A stretch of DNA of 34,963 bases from NCBI GenBank assembly GCA_964639525.1, contig CAZXDS010000010.1, forward strand, positions 1-34,963. Reading direction: 5' to 3'. Each line of letters opens with the position of its first letter. The first letter of the stretch is position 1. The position numbers and the translations under genes were made by a program. Under the pieces are notes generated by a model. That model searched no databases and was not told the DNA's origin. It saw nothing but the letters and a program-made list of their open reading frames with translations. Below, piece after piece: positions 18,587-26,898 of the stretch. This stretch comes from CAZXDS01 sp964639525. Lineage in GTDB: Bacteria; Bacteroidota; Ignavibacteria; Ignavibacteriales; Melioribacteraceae.

Positions 18587-19307
18587 AATTATTTCTTTTT
18601 TTTAATAAAAATTGGACTCTTTCGGAACTGTCGTTCGCGTCTTCAAAACTAAATGCATTAAAACAATTCTCAACATACAATTTGCTATTTTCTAATATTT
18701 CAAAGTACTCAATAAATTTATAAATTTTCTGCTTATGAATTTCTTCATAGATATCACCGTTAGTAATAATTTTAAATTTATTGTAATGAGTTCTCTCTTT
18801 TAATGAATAATAACTTTTCTGTTCATATTTTATGCTGTTGAGCGACCCTTTTCTATTTAGACTTGATTGATATCGCAGACTGTTGTTTTCCAAACTTACA
18901 TCAAAAGTGAAACAACCTTTTTCATCTAAAATATCAGCAACTGCATCGAAAAAGAGCTTTAATTTTCTTTTTGTTAATAAATAATTGACGCTGTCAAAAC
19001 AAGAGTAAATAAACCCAAAATTACATTTAAATGGTAAACTCGACATGTCACACGCAACATGATTTGCACTTTTGCTTTTATTAAAAACTAACATTTCCAA
19101 CGATAAATCAGTTATTATAAGCTTGTTAAATTTATTTAATAAAATGTGCGACAATTTGCCGGTACCGGCTCCTAATTCCAACACACTGCCTTTCTTCAAA
19201 TCTTCCAGCTCATAAATTGAATAGATATAATCCGCCCATCCTTTGTAATCAACTGAACGCATAAGATAATCGTAAATGGGAGCTATAGCAGAATATTGTT
19301 TGGACAT
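18573..19307 (-). CDS. Class I SAM-dependent methyltransferase, substrate unknown
   Basis: 244 aa. SAM-binding motif I is VLELGAGTGKLS (about residues 40-51), followed by the acidic strand end LIITDLSLEML (ribose-binding Asp) and an ACDMSSLPF motif. The N-terminal YSAIAPIYDYLM is typical of small methyltransferases of the UbiE/YcgJ type. The C-terminal half has no feature that identifies the substrate. It abuts pdxA upstream (stop to start, no gap) and overlaps ftsE downstream by 14 bp, which places it inside a compact operon without giving a clear functional link. Confidence 0.82.
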   Translation of the reverse strand: MSKQYSAIAPIYDYLMRSVDYKGWADYIYSIYELEDLKKGSVLELGAGTGKLSHILLNKFNKLIITDLSLEMLVFNKSKSANHVACDMSSLPFKCNFGFIYSCFDSVNYLLTKRKLKLFFDAVADILDEKGCFTFDVSLENNSLRYQSSLNRKGSLNSIKYEQKSYYSLKERTHYNKFKIITNGDIYEEIHKQKIYKFIEYFEILENSKLYVENCFNAFSFEDANDSSERVQFLLKKRNNYDNI

Positions 19308-20291
19308 TTATTTTAATTTTCTATTGTTAACAATTTTTTCTGCCCAAATAAATGCTTTGTATAAGCTTTCATAATCGGCAATATTTTCTCCGGCAATATC
19401 AAATGCTGTTCCGTGATCCGGTGAAGTACGAACCAAAGACAAGCCCGCCGTATAATTTACACCGCTATTAAAATTTAACAATTTGAAAGGAATAAGTACT
19501 TGATCATGGTATGCTCCAATTACAAGATCGAAATTCTTATATAACATGTTAGCAAAAAAAGCGTCAGGAACAAATGGACCTTCAATATTCATATTTTTAA
19601 GTTGCTGCAATACAGGATTAAAGATTTTTATTTCTTCATTTCCAATTTGACCATTTTCGCCGGCATGAGGATTTACCCCAAGAAGTGCAATCTTTGGCTT
19701 AGAAATATTTAAGTCTGTCGTTAATGTTGATAGAAATAAACTAATTTTATCAAAAAGCAATTTCTGTGTTAAAGATTTCACTGCTTTAACAATTGGCTCA
19801 TGTATTGTTAACAATGCTGTGTGAAATTTATTTGATAAGAACATCATACCAAATGACTTTGATTTAGCCAATTTTGCAAGTAACTCAGTGTGTCCCGGAA
19901 AATCAATTCCGGCAAGACCAAAAGAATATTTCGAGATTGGTGCGGTTATCATTGCACCGGCAATGTTTCTCTCAATTAAATTAAATGCCGTAAGAATTGC
20001 CGCATAACTAATTTTACCCGATGTTTTAGTAGGCTTACCAATTGATTGCCTTGCAAAGCCTAAATCGACAACTGTTAGTTTATTTAACGATGTGTAATTA
20101 TCCGGAATTGATTTAATAATATCAAAATCTAAATTGATGTTACAAGATTGTAAAGTGCTAAGAAATACATTTCGGGGACACACAAAGAAAAGTGCTTTAT
20201 TCTTTTTTTTAATTATTTTTTCAATGGCTTTGAGCGATATTTCGGGACCGATGCCGTTGATATCCCCACATGTAAAAACAAATGAATTCAT
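19308..20291 (-). CDS. pdxA: 4-hydroxythreonine-4-phosphate dehydrogenase
   Basis: 327 aa, the family length. It oxidises 4-phosphooxy-threonine (NAD-dependent) in the DXP-independent route to pyridoxal phosphate; cytoplasmic. Visible motifs: GDINGIGPEI at the N-terminus, FPGHTELLA (metal His and substrate Thr), LLGVNPHAGENG, GPF.PDAFF, GAYHDQVLIPFK (metal His), and SPDHGTAFDIAG near the end. The metal ligands expected for PdxA are all in place. Start is ATG 20291, 4 nt after the stop of the GWxTD gene. Confidence 0.95.
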   Translation of the reverse strand: MNSFVFTCGDINGIGPEISLKAIEKIIKKKNKALFFVCPRNVFLSTLQSCNINLDFDIIKSIPDNYTSLNKLTVVDLGFARQSIGKPTKTSGKISYAAILTAFNLIERNIAGAMITAPISKYSFGLAGIDFPGHTELLAKLAKSKSFGMMFLSNKFHTALLTIHEPIVKAVKSLTQKLLFDKISLFLSTLTTDLNISKPKIALLGVNPHAGENGQIGNEEIKIFNPVLQQLKNMNIEGPFVPDAFFANMLYKNFDLVIGAYHDQVLIPFKLLNFNSGVNYTAGLSLVRTSPDHGTAFDIAGENIADYESLYKAFIWAEKIVNNRKLK

Positions 20292-20295
20292 TTTC

Positions 20296-21537
20296 TTATT
20301 TTATTAAAGTATAGTTTCCAAGTCCGATTTTATCTACAAACACAAATTCTTTTTTCGGTTTAATGTAGTTCCAAATATCCAAAACATTATTCTTCTTTGA
20401 ATAGACTCTTTTCCTACTGTCGGGTTTACCATATTTAATATATGTTTTACCCATATCACTCAAAGCATTATTCTTATCAATGCCTTTCCCAAAGTTGAAT
20501 ATAGCATAATCTACACGATTATAAAATTCAGCCATTACTTCATTAAATTTTGTAGAGGAATCAGTATCATATTTTGATAAATATTTTTTTAAGGCAAAAT
20601 ATTGTTTTTCATCATCCAAGCGAAGTATCTTATCAATATCGAGTTTACCCCAAATTTTTTCTATTAACAAAATTGAATACTCAACATCTTTCAATATAAT
20701 CGGTTTATTTAACCATTGAACTTTAAAATCGAATACTCTTGATTTATCACCATAACTAACTATTAACTTCACTTTACCCTCATCAACATATTTTTCAATA
20801 TTATTAATACTAAAAATATGTGAAGATGGTTTTACACTGTTAATATTGACAAATAAACCATTCGTATATTCATGAAAAGTAACATTGCCAATTGCATAAT
20901 TCGAAATTGATTTTTCTAATATTTTGTGCTTATTCTGAAATAGTGAAACTTTTATTTTTGTAACCGAAGAGTCATGTATAGGAACTAAGAACATTTTTGC
21001 AGATGATGAAAAAGGTATAATTTTGCCAAAACTTAACATTTTGTAAGAAGTCATTTTATCAATTAAATCTTCGCCGCTACTAACTAAAATTGGCTTATCG
21101 ATTTTTAAACTGTCATTTCCAAGTTTAATTGAGATTTCTTTAAGGGAAATTGAATGTTTTTGATACTTAAATAAAACGGTTGGTTCTAACTTATATTTAC
21201 CTTTTGACAAAGAAATATTTACCAAGCCTTCTAAATAATCGGATTTGGATTTTGTTTGTTTGTAATTATTAAGAAAAACACTTTTTGAAATTGACTTGTA
21301 AACTGACTTTAATTTTGGAGAGCTAATCTTTAAGTTTAAAGTAATGCCGGATAAATAACCCACTCCGTTTTTCTTAAACAATAGATTGTTGTAAGGGATT
21401 TTATATGTAATTACACAACTTGAGTCTATATCATTTGCAAACACAAAAGCATCGAAATAAATGTTATTATTCCGATGCTGTGCATTTAAAATGACAACAA
21501 AAATCAAAAATGTAATTATGGATAAATATTTTTTCAT
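20296..21537 (-). CDS. Exported GWxTD-domain-like protein
   Basis: 413 aa with signal peptide MKKYLSIITFLIFVVILNAQ. The middle is beta-rich with no known motif. The C-terminal ~130 residues follow the GWxTD domain plan: a helix around YFALKKY, then FNEVMAEFYNRVDYAIFNF, the pattern G.TYIKYGKPDSR, then DIWNY, and FVFVDKIGLGNYTLI at the very end. The signature itself is degenerate, with NNALSDMGKTYI where GWxTDRGxxYI is usual. GWxTD proteins are common in Ignavibacteria and related phyla and their role is unknown. It lies 4 nt before pdxA and 81 nt after rho. Confidence 0.75.
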   Translation of the reverse strand: MKKYLSIITFLIFVVILNAQHRNNNIYFDAFVFANDIDSSCVITYKIPYNNLLFKKNGVGYLSGITLNLKISSPKLKSVYKSISKSVFLNNYKQTKSKSDYLEGLVNISLSKGKYKLEPTVLFKYQKHSISLKEISIKLGNDSLKIDKPILVSSGEDLIDKMTSYKMLSFGKIIPFSSSAKMFLVPIHDSSVTKIKVSLFQNKHKILEKSISNYAIGNVTFHEYTNGLFVNINSVKPSSHIFSINNIEKYVDEGKVKLIVSYGDKSRVFDFKVQWLNKPIILKDVEYSILLIEKIWGKLDIDKILRLDDEKQYFALKKYLSKYDTDSSTKFNEVMAEFYNRVDYAIFNFGKGIDKNNALSDMGKTYIKYGKPDSRKRVYSKKNNVLDIWNYIKPKKEFVFVDKIGLGNYTLIK

Positions 21538-21618
21538 TTCATGTTTTTAATTCTATTTAACTTTTAATTATAGAAAAAATATTTATAGAATGATAGGCAA
21601 AAAATTGCACTATAATGT

Positions 21619-22872
21619 TTAGCTATTCATACTCACAAGAAATTCGCGGTTGTTGCGAGTCCCTTTCATTTTACCTAACAGAAATTGCATAGCTTCAATT
21701 GAATCGTAATCACTCAAGAAATTTCTTAAAATCCAAACTCTGTTTAATTCTTCTTCAGAAAGCAATAATTCTTCTTTTCTCGTACCGCTTCTGTTCACAT
21801 CAATCGCAGGATATATTCTTCTGTCGGAAAGATTTCTATCCAACACAAGTTCCATATTACCGGTTCCTTTAAATTCCTCAAAAATAACTTCGTCCATTCT
21901 GCTACCTGTATCAACTAATGCGGTAGCAATAATTGTTAAGCTGCCGCCATCTTCAGTGTTTCTTGCAGATCCGAAAAATCTCTTTGGTTTGTGAAGAGCA
22001 TTGGAATCCACGCCACCGGAAAGAATTCGCCCACTGTGAGGAACAACAATATTGTGTGCACGAGCAAGTCTTGTGATACTATCCAAAAGAATAACAACGT
22101 CTTCGCCCGATTCAACCATTCGCTTTGCTTTCTCGTTTACCATGTTGGCTACTTGTACGTGTCGTTCAGCAGGTTCATCAAATGTTGAGCTAATTACTTC
22201 CGCTTGAACTGAGCGACGCATATCAGTAACTTCCTCAGGTCGTTCATCAATTAAAAGCATTAGTAGTTTAATTTCAGGATTGTTTCGTGAGATTGAGTTT
22301 GCAATTTTTTGGAGCAAAACTGTTTTACCACTTTTGGGCGGTGAAACTATCATTCCTCTTTGCCCCTTACCGATTGGTGAAAGTAAATCCATAATTCTCA
22401 TAGAATATTCGCCAGGAGCAGATTCCAATTTTATTCTTTTAGTCGGATAAAGCGGTGTTAAATTATCAAATAAAGTTCTACCTCTAATTTTTTCCGGATC
22501 TTTTCCATTAACAGCTTCAACTCTTAATAATGCAAAAAATCTCTCACCCTCTTTAGGTGGGCGAATTTGCCCGCTAACTAAATCACCGGTACGCAAACTA
22601 AATCTTTTAATTTGTGATGGTGAAATATAAATATCATCAGGTGAAGGAAGATAATTGTAATTGGAAGATCTAAGAAAACCATAACCATCATTTAATGTTT
22701 CTAAAACTCCTTTTGAAAAAGTTAGCCCATCTTTTTCAGTTTGAGCTTCCAATATTTTGAATATTAAATCCTGTTTTCTAAAATCACTATATCCGGCTAA
22801 TTTCAGCTCTTTGGCAATTTTATGCAAATCAACTATTTTTTTTGATTGCAATTCGGAAATATCCATTGGCAT
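21619..22872 (-). CDS. rho: Transcription termination factor Rho
   Basis: 417 aa from ATG 22872. N-terminal Rho-N/SAP-like helical domain (MDISELQSKKIVDLHKIAKE), then the CSD RNA-binding domain (GYGFLRSSNYNYLPSPDDIY). The ATPase core has Walker A SPPKSGKT, Walker B LLMLLIDERPEEVTDM, the DSITRLARAHN block and an SGGVD Q-loop region. This is the hexameric RNA-DNA helicase that ends transcription. I chose 22872 because AAGGA stands 7 nt before it; an upstream in-frame ATG at 22911 would add a basic 13-residue leader but has no SD. An ATG at 22866 is also possible. No large insertion between RNA-binding and ATPase domains is present. Confidence 0.95.
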   Translation of the reverse strand: MPMDISELQSKKIVDLHKIAKELKLAGYSDFRKQDLIFKILEAQTEKDGLTFSKGVLETLNDGYGFLRSSNYNYLPSPDDIYISPSQIKRFSLRTGDLVSGQIRPPKEGERFFALLRVEAVNGKDPEKIRGRTLFDNLTPLYPTKRIKLESAPGEYSMRIMDLLSPIGKGQRGMIVSPPKSGKTVLLQKIANSISRNNPEIKLLMLLIDERPEEVTDMRRSVQAEVISSTFDEPAERHVQVANMVNEKAKRMVESGEDVVILLDSITRLARAHNIVVPHSGRILSGGVDSNALHKPKRFFGSARNTEDGGSLTIIATALVDTGSRMDEVIFEEFKGTGNMELVLDRNLSDRRIYPAIDVNRSGTRKEELLLSEEELNRVWILRNFLSDYDSIEAMQFLLGKMKGTRNNREFLVSMNS

Positions 22873-22879
22873 AGTTTTG

Positions 22880-22884
22880 TCCTT
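22880..22884 (-). promoter_or_regulatory. Shine-Dalgarno site supporting the internal rho start
   Basis: Minus strand reads AAGGA with 7-nt spacing to ATG 22872. It favours that start over the ATG at 22911. Confidence 0.6.
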
Positions 22885-23019
22885 AATTTTTAATTTTGGT
22901 GTCTTTTTCATAATGGTTCTTTTTGAGGTTATTTGATTGATTATATTAAATATTTATTAAACATTATTTCAGAATGGAACACGAAGTTACATAAAAAATA
23001 ATTCAATTTTTAGTTATGG

Positions 23020-24276
23020 TCAAGATTGTTCCAAATTTGATTTTATTTCTCCAAGCAAATAAATACTGCCCAATACTACCAAACATTCATTCGATTTGTC
23101 TTGAATAAATGTTTTAATATAATTACTTGGATTTTTAATTATTTGTACTTCAATATTATTAATATCAGAAATAGTTTTTAATTCTTTAGCTGAAAACGCT
23201 CTTTCATAATTTACATTAGTAACATAAATTAAATCAAAATAATGAGCTACGGATTTTAACATGGAAGCAGCATCTTTATCATTCATTGCTCCAAATATCA
23301 AAATTCTTTTCGAGTAAGTTAAATACTCTTTCTTAAACTCATCTGTAAATGCACTTATACATTCAGGATTATGCCCACCATCCATAATTATAGTCGGATT
23401 TTTATGAATGACTTCGTATCTGCCTTGAATACCTGTGTTTCTTACAACTGATTGAATCCCTTGTTCAATTGATTGCTTTGAAATTTTTGGGAAAGTATCT
23501 TTTACAGTTAAAATAGAAAGAGCTGCGTTTACTAATTGATGCCTGCCTTTCAGCGGCGTATTATCTAACTTTAAATTAAAATTGTTGTTTACAAATGTAA
23601 TACTTTTTTTATTAATTAAAATATTATTTTTAAGTTTTATTACTTCACTGTTTAGAAGTCTCGCCTTATCCAAAATTACTTTTTGAGCTTCAGGCGGCAA
23701 TAATCCAATAAAAACTTTTTTGTTTTCTTTAATAATTCCGGCTTTTTCTAGTGCAACCTTTTCAATTGAATTGCCAAGTATATTAGTATGTTCTTTACTT
23801 ATTGTTGTAATTACTGTAACAATTGAATCCAATACATTCGTTGCATCAAGTCGCCCACCCAAGCCTGTTTCAATAACGGCATAATTAATATTCTTTTCAG
23901 CAAAATACTTAAACGCCATTCCGGTTGTTATTTCAAAAAATGTAGGTTCTTCTTTTCTGATATACTCATCCATTTCGGTAATAAATTTTTGGATGTAATT
24001 ATCCGGAATCATTATTCCGTTTATTTTGATACGCTCATTAAACTTGACGAGATGCGGGGAAGTATAAAGCCCAATATTATATCCGCTTTCCTGCAATATA
24101 CTTGAAATAAATGAAGCAGTGCTCCCCTTTCCATTCGATCCGGCAATGTGAATTGCTTTAATCTTTTTTTCAGGATTGCCGAGATAGTTCATTAACTTAT
24201 TAATATTCTTTAGTCCCAACTTAATGTTAAACTGATGCATCGAATATATTTTTTCAAGGGCTGATTCTAAATTCAT
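23020..24276 (-). CDS. folC: Bifunctional dihydrofolate synthase / folylpolyglutamate synthase
   Basis: 418 aa, Mur-ligase superfamily. It adds glutamate to dihydropteroate and to folates in the cytoplasm. The P-loop is HIAGSNGKGSTASFI (about residues 43-57), followed by YTSPHLVKFNERI, ETGLGGRLDATN (metal and folate site), and SKEHTNILG. The C-terminal ligand domain has MDGGHNPEC and ILIFGAMNDKDA. All are standard FolC motifs. The ATG overlaps the stop of pyrD by 4 bp, so translation is coupled in the pyrK-pyrD-folC run. Confidence 0.95.
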   Translation of the reverse strand: MNLESALEKIYSMHQFNIKLGLKNINKLMNYLGNPEKKIKAIHIAGSNGKGSTASFISSILQESGYNIGLYTSPHLVKFNERIKINGIMIPDNYIQKFITEMDEYIRKEEPTFFEITTGMAFKYFAEKNINYAVIETGLGGRLDATNVLDSIVTVITTISKEHTNILGNSIEKVALEKAGIIKENKKVFIGLLPPEAQKVILDKARLLNSEVIKLKNNILINKKSITFVNNNFNLKLDNTPLKGRHQLVNAALSILTVKDTFPKISKQSIEQGIQSVVRNTGIQGRYEVIHKNPTIIMDGGHNPECISAFTDEFKKEYLTYSKRILIFGAMNDKDAASMLKSVAHYFDLIYVTNVNYERAFSAKELKTISDINNIEVQIIKNPSNYIKTFIQDKSNECLVVLGSIYLLGEIKSNLEQS

Positions 24277-25193
24277 TCTAAATTATATGATGAGGTTAAA
24301 TTTGATATTTTTGTTATTGACGTTTTTCGGCAATATTCTTTTATGCCGTCAAGTATTTCAATTGAAACCAAAGGATTAATAAAATTTGCAGTTCCTATTT
24401 GAAATGCCGAAGCGCCTGCAATCATAAACTCAATTGCATCTTCCCATTTAGAAATGCCGCCAATTCCAATAATAGGAATGTCTATGTTTTTTGATATTTC
24501 AAATACTTTAGCAAGTGCAACCGGTTTAATTGCAGGTCCGGAAAGCCCGCCGGTAATGTTTTTAATTTTTGGCTTTCTGTCCCAAATATTAAATGCAGTT
24601 CCAACCAAAGTATTTATTGCAGACACAGCATCTGCACCTTCTTTTTTAGCAGCGCCGGCAAAATCAGATATGTTAGCAGTATTGGGCGATAATTTAATTA
24701 TGATAGGTTTACTCGTTTTACCACGAACTGCATTTGTGATTTTTCCAACCCAAGAAATATTATTTCCGAATACGAGTCCGCCGTCTTTTACATTTGGACA
24801 TGAGACATTTACTTCAAAAGCTTTAATTGCTGATTGGGAATCGAGTAATGCTACACATTCAGAATATTCTTCGATAGAACTTGCAGCTATATTACAAATT
24901 ATAGTGGAATCTAATTTTTCTAGAAATGGAATTTTCTCTTTCACAAATTTGTCAAGTCCAACATTTGCAAGACCTATTGCATTCAGCATTCCCGAAGTTG
25001 TTTCAGCAACTCGCTCGGGTGGATTGCCTTTGCGCGGTTTTAATGAAATTGATTTTGTTACTATCGCCCCAATTTTTGACAAATCAATAAACTGCGATAT
25101 TTCATTTCCGTAACCAACAGTACCGGAAGCAAGCATTACCGGATTTTTTAATTTTAGACTAGCAATATTAATACTTAAATCAATTTCGTTCAT
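24273..25193 (-). CDS. pyrD: Dihydroorotate dehydrogenase B, catalytic subunit
   Basis: 306 aa, class 1B enzyme. It oxidises dihydroorotate to orotate in pyrimidine synthesis, passing electrons from FMN to PyrK and NAD. FMN/substrate motifs: MLASGTVGYG near the N-terminus, TKSISLKPRKGNPPER, MLNAIGLANVG, and NVSCPNVKDGG with the class-1 catalytic Cys at residue 132. Further on are IIKLSPN, GGLSGPAIKP, and IGIGGISKWEDA with GASAFQIGTAN. Overlaps pyrK upstream and folC downstream by 4 bp each. Confidence 0.96.
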   Translation of the reverse strand: MNEIDLSINIASLKLKNPVMLASGTVGYGNEISQFIDLSKIGAIVTKSISLKPRKGNPPERVAETTSGMLNAIGLANVGLDKFVKEKIPFLEKLDSTIICNIAASSIEEYSECVALLDSQSAIKAFEVNVSCPNVKDGGLVFGNNISWVGKITNAVRGKTSKPIIIKLSPNTANISDFAGAAKKEGADAVSAINTLVGTAFNIWDRKPKIKNITGGLSGPAIKPVALAKVFEISKNIDIPIIGIGGISKWEDAIEFMIAGASAFQIGTANFINPLVSIEILDGIKEYCRKTSITKISNLTSSYNLE

Positions 25194-25948
25194 AATAAAA
25201 CATCTCTTGAATTAAACACAGGTCCGTCTTTGCAAATGAGCAAATAATTATCTTGTGTAGATTTTTCAATTGCACAACCTTGACAGAGTCCAAAACCACA
25301 AGCCATTGACGATTCTGTTGATATTTGGCATTCAACATTATTTAATTTTGCAAAACTCTGTACAGCTCTAAGCATGGAAGTTGGACCACATGCAAATATT
25401 TTATATCTAGGCAAAGAATTATTGCTTATATAATCAGTTAAACATTCCAAAACATTTCCGTGAAATCCTGCCGAACCGTCATCAGTAGCCTTAAGAACAT
25501 TTTCAAGATTATAAGTAATTATATTTTTTGAATTACGTCCGCCGATGAAAGTAATAATGTTTTTATCTTTTCCAATTTTGCGAGTTAAAAACGGAAAAGG
25601 AGCAACGCCAATTCCTCCCCCGACAATTATAGCGATTTCATAATCCCCTTCAGTATCAAATCCCTTCCCGAGAGGTCCCAACAAATCTAAATTGTCTCCG
25701 CTATTTTTCAAGCTCAACAACTCGGTTCCTTCTCCAGTAAGATTAATCATAAAAGTAAGAATACCATTGGAATAATCGCAGATACTGAATGGTCTTCGCA
25801 GCAAAGGGTAATTATTTTCAGAAACTTTAATATTAAAAAATTGTCCCGGAATAAATTCAATTTCAGAATTCCCAATAGCAACCTGCAGTAAAAATGTAGT
25901 CTTATTCAATCGAACATTAGCGAGTATAACGGATTTAAATAATTTCAA
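25190..25948 (-). CDS. pyrK: Dihydroorotate dehydrogenase B, electron-transfer subunit
   Basis: 252 aa. Ferredoxin-reductase fold: FAD site RRPFSICDY (about residues 53-61), NAD-binding GGGIGVAPFPFL, then the CGP motif FACGPTSML. The C-terminal 2Fe-2S cluster has four Cys (CGFGLCQGC, then C in LLICKDGPVF). It carries electrons from PyrD to NAD. The 4-bp overlap with pyrD is the usual pyrKD arrangement. It is probably the first gene of a pyrK-pyrD-folC operon, as 275 bp of non-coding DNA precede it. Confidence 0.95.
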   Translation of the reverse strand: MKLFKSVILANVRLNKTTFLLQVAIGNSEIEFIPGQFFNIKVSENNYPLLRRPFSICDYSNGILTFMINLTGEGTELLSLKNSGDNLDLLGPLGKGFDTEGDYEIAIIVGGGIGVAPFPFLTRKIGKDKNIITFIGGRNSKNIITYNLENVLKATDDGSAGFHGNVLECLTDYISNNSLPRYKIFACGPTSMLRAVQSFAKLNNVECQISTESSMACGFGLCQGCAIEKSTQDNYLLICKDGPVFNSRDVLL

Positions 25949-26223
25949 TTTAATATTAGTGATTGTGTGAAGATAAATTAAGTATTAAAACTTAGATATT
26001 AATTACAAAAACAATTCTCAATTGTCAATTATCCATTCAGCGATTCAGAGTCAAAATTTCTGTAACACAGATTATTAATCTGTGTTACAGAAATATGGCA
26101 AATTTAATCGGAAAATCAGTCGAAAGCCGGATTCGGTCTTTGCCGAAATATTTTTTAATATACTCTTAACGTGTTGTTTTTTGTAATCTTAATTTTGACC
26201 CCGAACCGCTGTGTCAATTGCAG
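25949..26223. other. Intergenic region between pyrK and the rpiB-like gene
   Basis: 275 bp. It holds the pyrK promoter side and the 39-bp palindrome listed separately. No ORF of note. A weak hairpin TTCGG/CCGAA followed by ATATTTTTT (26132-26156, plus strand) has no plus-strand gene to serve. Confidence 0.6.
26056..26094. repeat. Perfect 39-bp palindrome (19-bp arms, 1-nt centre)
   Basis: The arm ATTTCTGTAACACAGATTA (26056-26074) is followed by T and then by its exact reverse complement (26076-26094). It would form a long hairpin in RNA or cruciform in DNA. Its sequence is unrelated to the palindromes at 32771-33809. It may be a dispersed intergenic element, a terminator for the rpiB-like gene upstream (without a clear T-tract) or a binding site. 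Confidence 0.85.
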
Positions 26224-26871
26224 TTAAGAGATTTTGTTAAGAATCATTTTTCTTTCAATTGCCGTAATTTTGTCCAATCGGCGTTGATGCCTTTCTCCTG
26301 CAAAGTCAGTTGCAATCCATTTGTCAATAATTGATTTAATAGTTTCCTCTCCAAGGGTTTTTGCGCCAACCACCAAAATATTAGCGTTATTGTGTTCTCT
26401 CGCACTCTTTGCCGAGAACTCGTTGTAACAAGTTGCAGCACGAATACCGGGAACTTTGTTTGCTGTTATCGCCGATGGAATTCCTGTAGCGTCAATTAAA
26501 ATTCCAAATTCAACTTCTTTGTTCACAACTTTTTGAGCTACTTCATAAGCAAAATCAGGATAATCACAAGATTGTTCTGAAAAAGTACCAACATCCTTTA
26601 CTGCAAATCCTTTTTTAGTTAAAAATTTTGCAATCAATGCTTTTATTTTAAAACCGGTATGATCACCACCAAGAGCTATTACTTTTTGAGAACTAACACC
26701 TTTAACTTGCTTATCAGACTTTCCCTCTCCGATTCTTTTAATTGTCAAATGGAAATCATTAATTTTATCCATTGCGCTGGGAGTGAATATATCGGAATTA
26801 CCGGCAACTACTATATTGCTCCCTTCGTTGTGTAGCCTAATAATGTCTTCTTCTGTAAAAACTTTTTTCAT
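26224..26871 (-). CDS. RpiB/LacAB-type sugar-phosphate isomerase homologue with altered active site
   Basis: 215 aa; RpiB enzymes are about 150. Residues 62-215 are the RpiB fold: ALGGDHTGFKIK (His71), DVG, DYPDFA, then ANKVPGIRAATCYNEFSA, REHNNANIL (His160) and GERHQRR. The catalytic Cys of the usual CGTGVG motif is missing: here the motif reads DATGIP, with Asp127 at that place, and it also lacks the Glu of the actinobacterial variant. The first ~55 residues (MKKVFTEEDIIRLHNEG, then FTPSAMD) resemble the N-terminus of EutQ (ITANDIREAHARGE, then ITPEARE), which is associated with bacterial microcompartments. No shell gene is in the window. It may act on another sugar phosphate or have lost activity; ribose-5-phosphate isomerase should not be assumed. 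ATG 26871, no SD. Confidence 0.82.
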   Translation of the reverse strand: MKKVFTEEDIIRLHNEGSNIVVAGNSDIFTPSAMDKINDFHLTIKRIGEGKSDKQVKGVSSQKVIALGGDHTGFKIKALIAKFLTKKGFAVKDVGTFSEQSCDYPDFAYEVAQKVVNKEVEFGILIDATGIPSAITANKVPGIRAATCYNEFSAKSAREHNNANILVVGAKTLGEETIKSIIDKWIATDFAGERHQRRLDKITAIERKMILNKIS

Positions 26872-26898
26872 AGTAATAGCAAAAATAGTAAATCCAAA

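Noticed and set aside
26132..26156. Plus-strand hairpin TTCGG/CCGAA followed by a T-run
   Set aside because: Short stem and no plus-strand gene upstream to terminate.
26163..26230. Inverted 8-mers CTCTTAAC / GTTAAGAG
   Set aside because: 52 bp apart, AT-rich, one arm inside the coding region; chance is likely.
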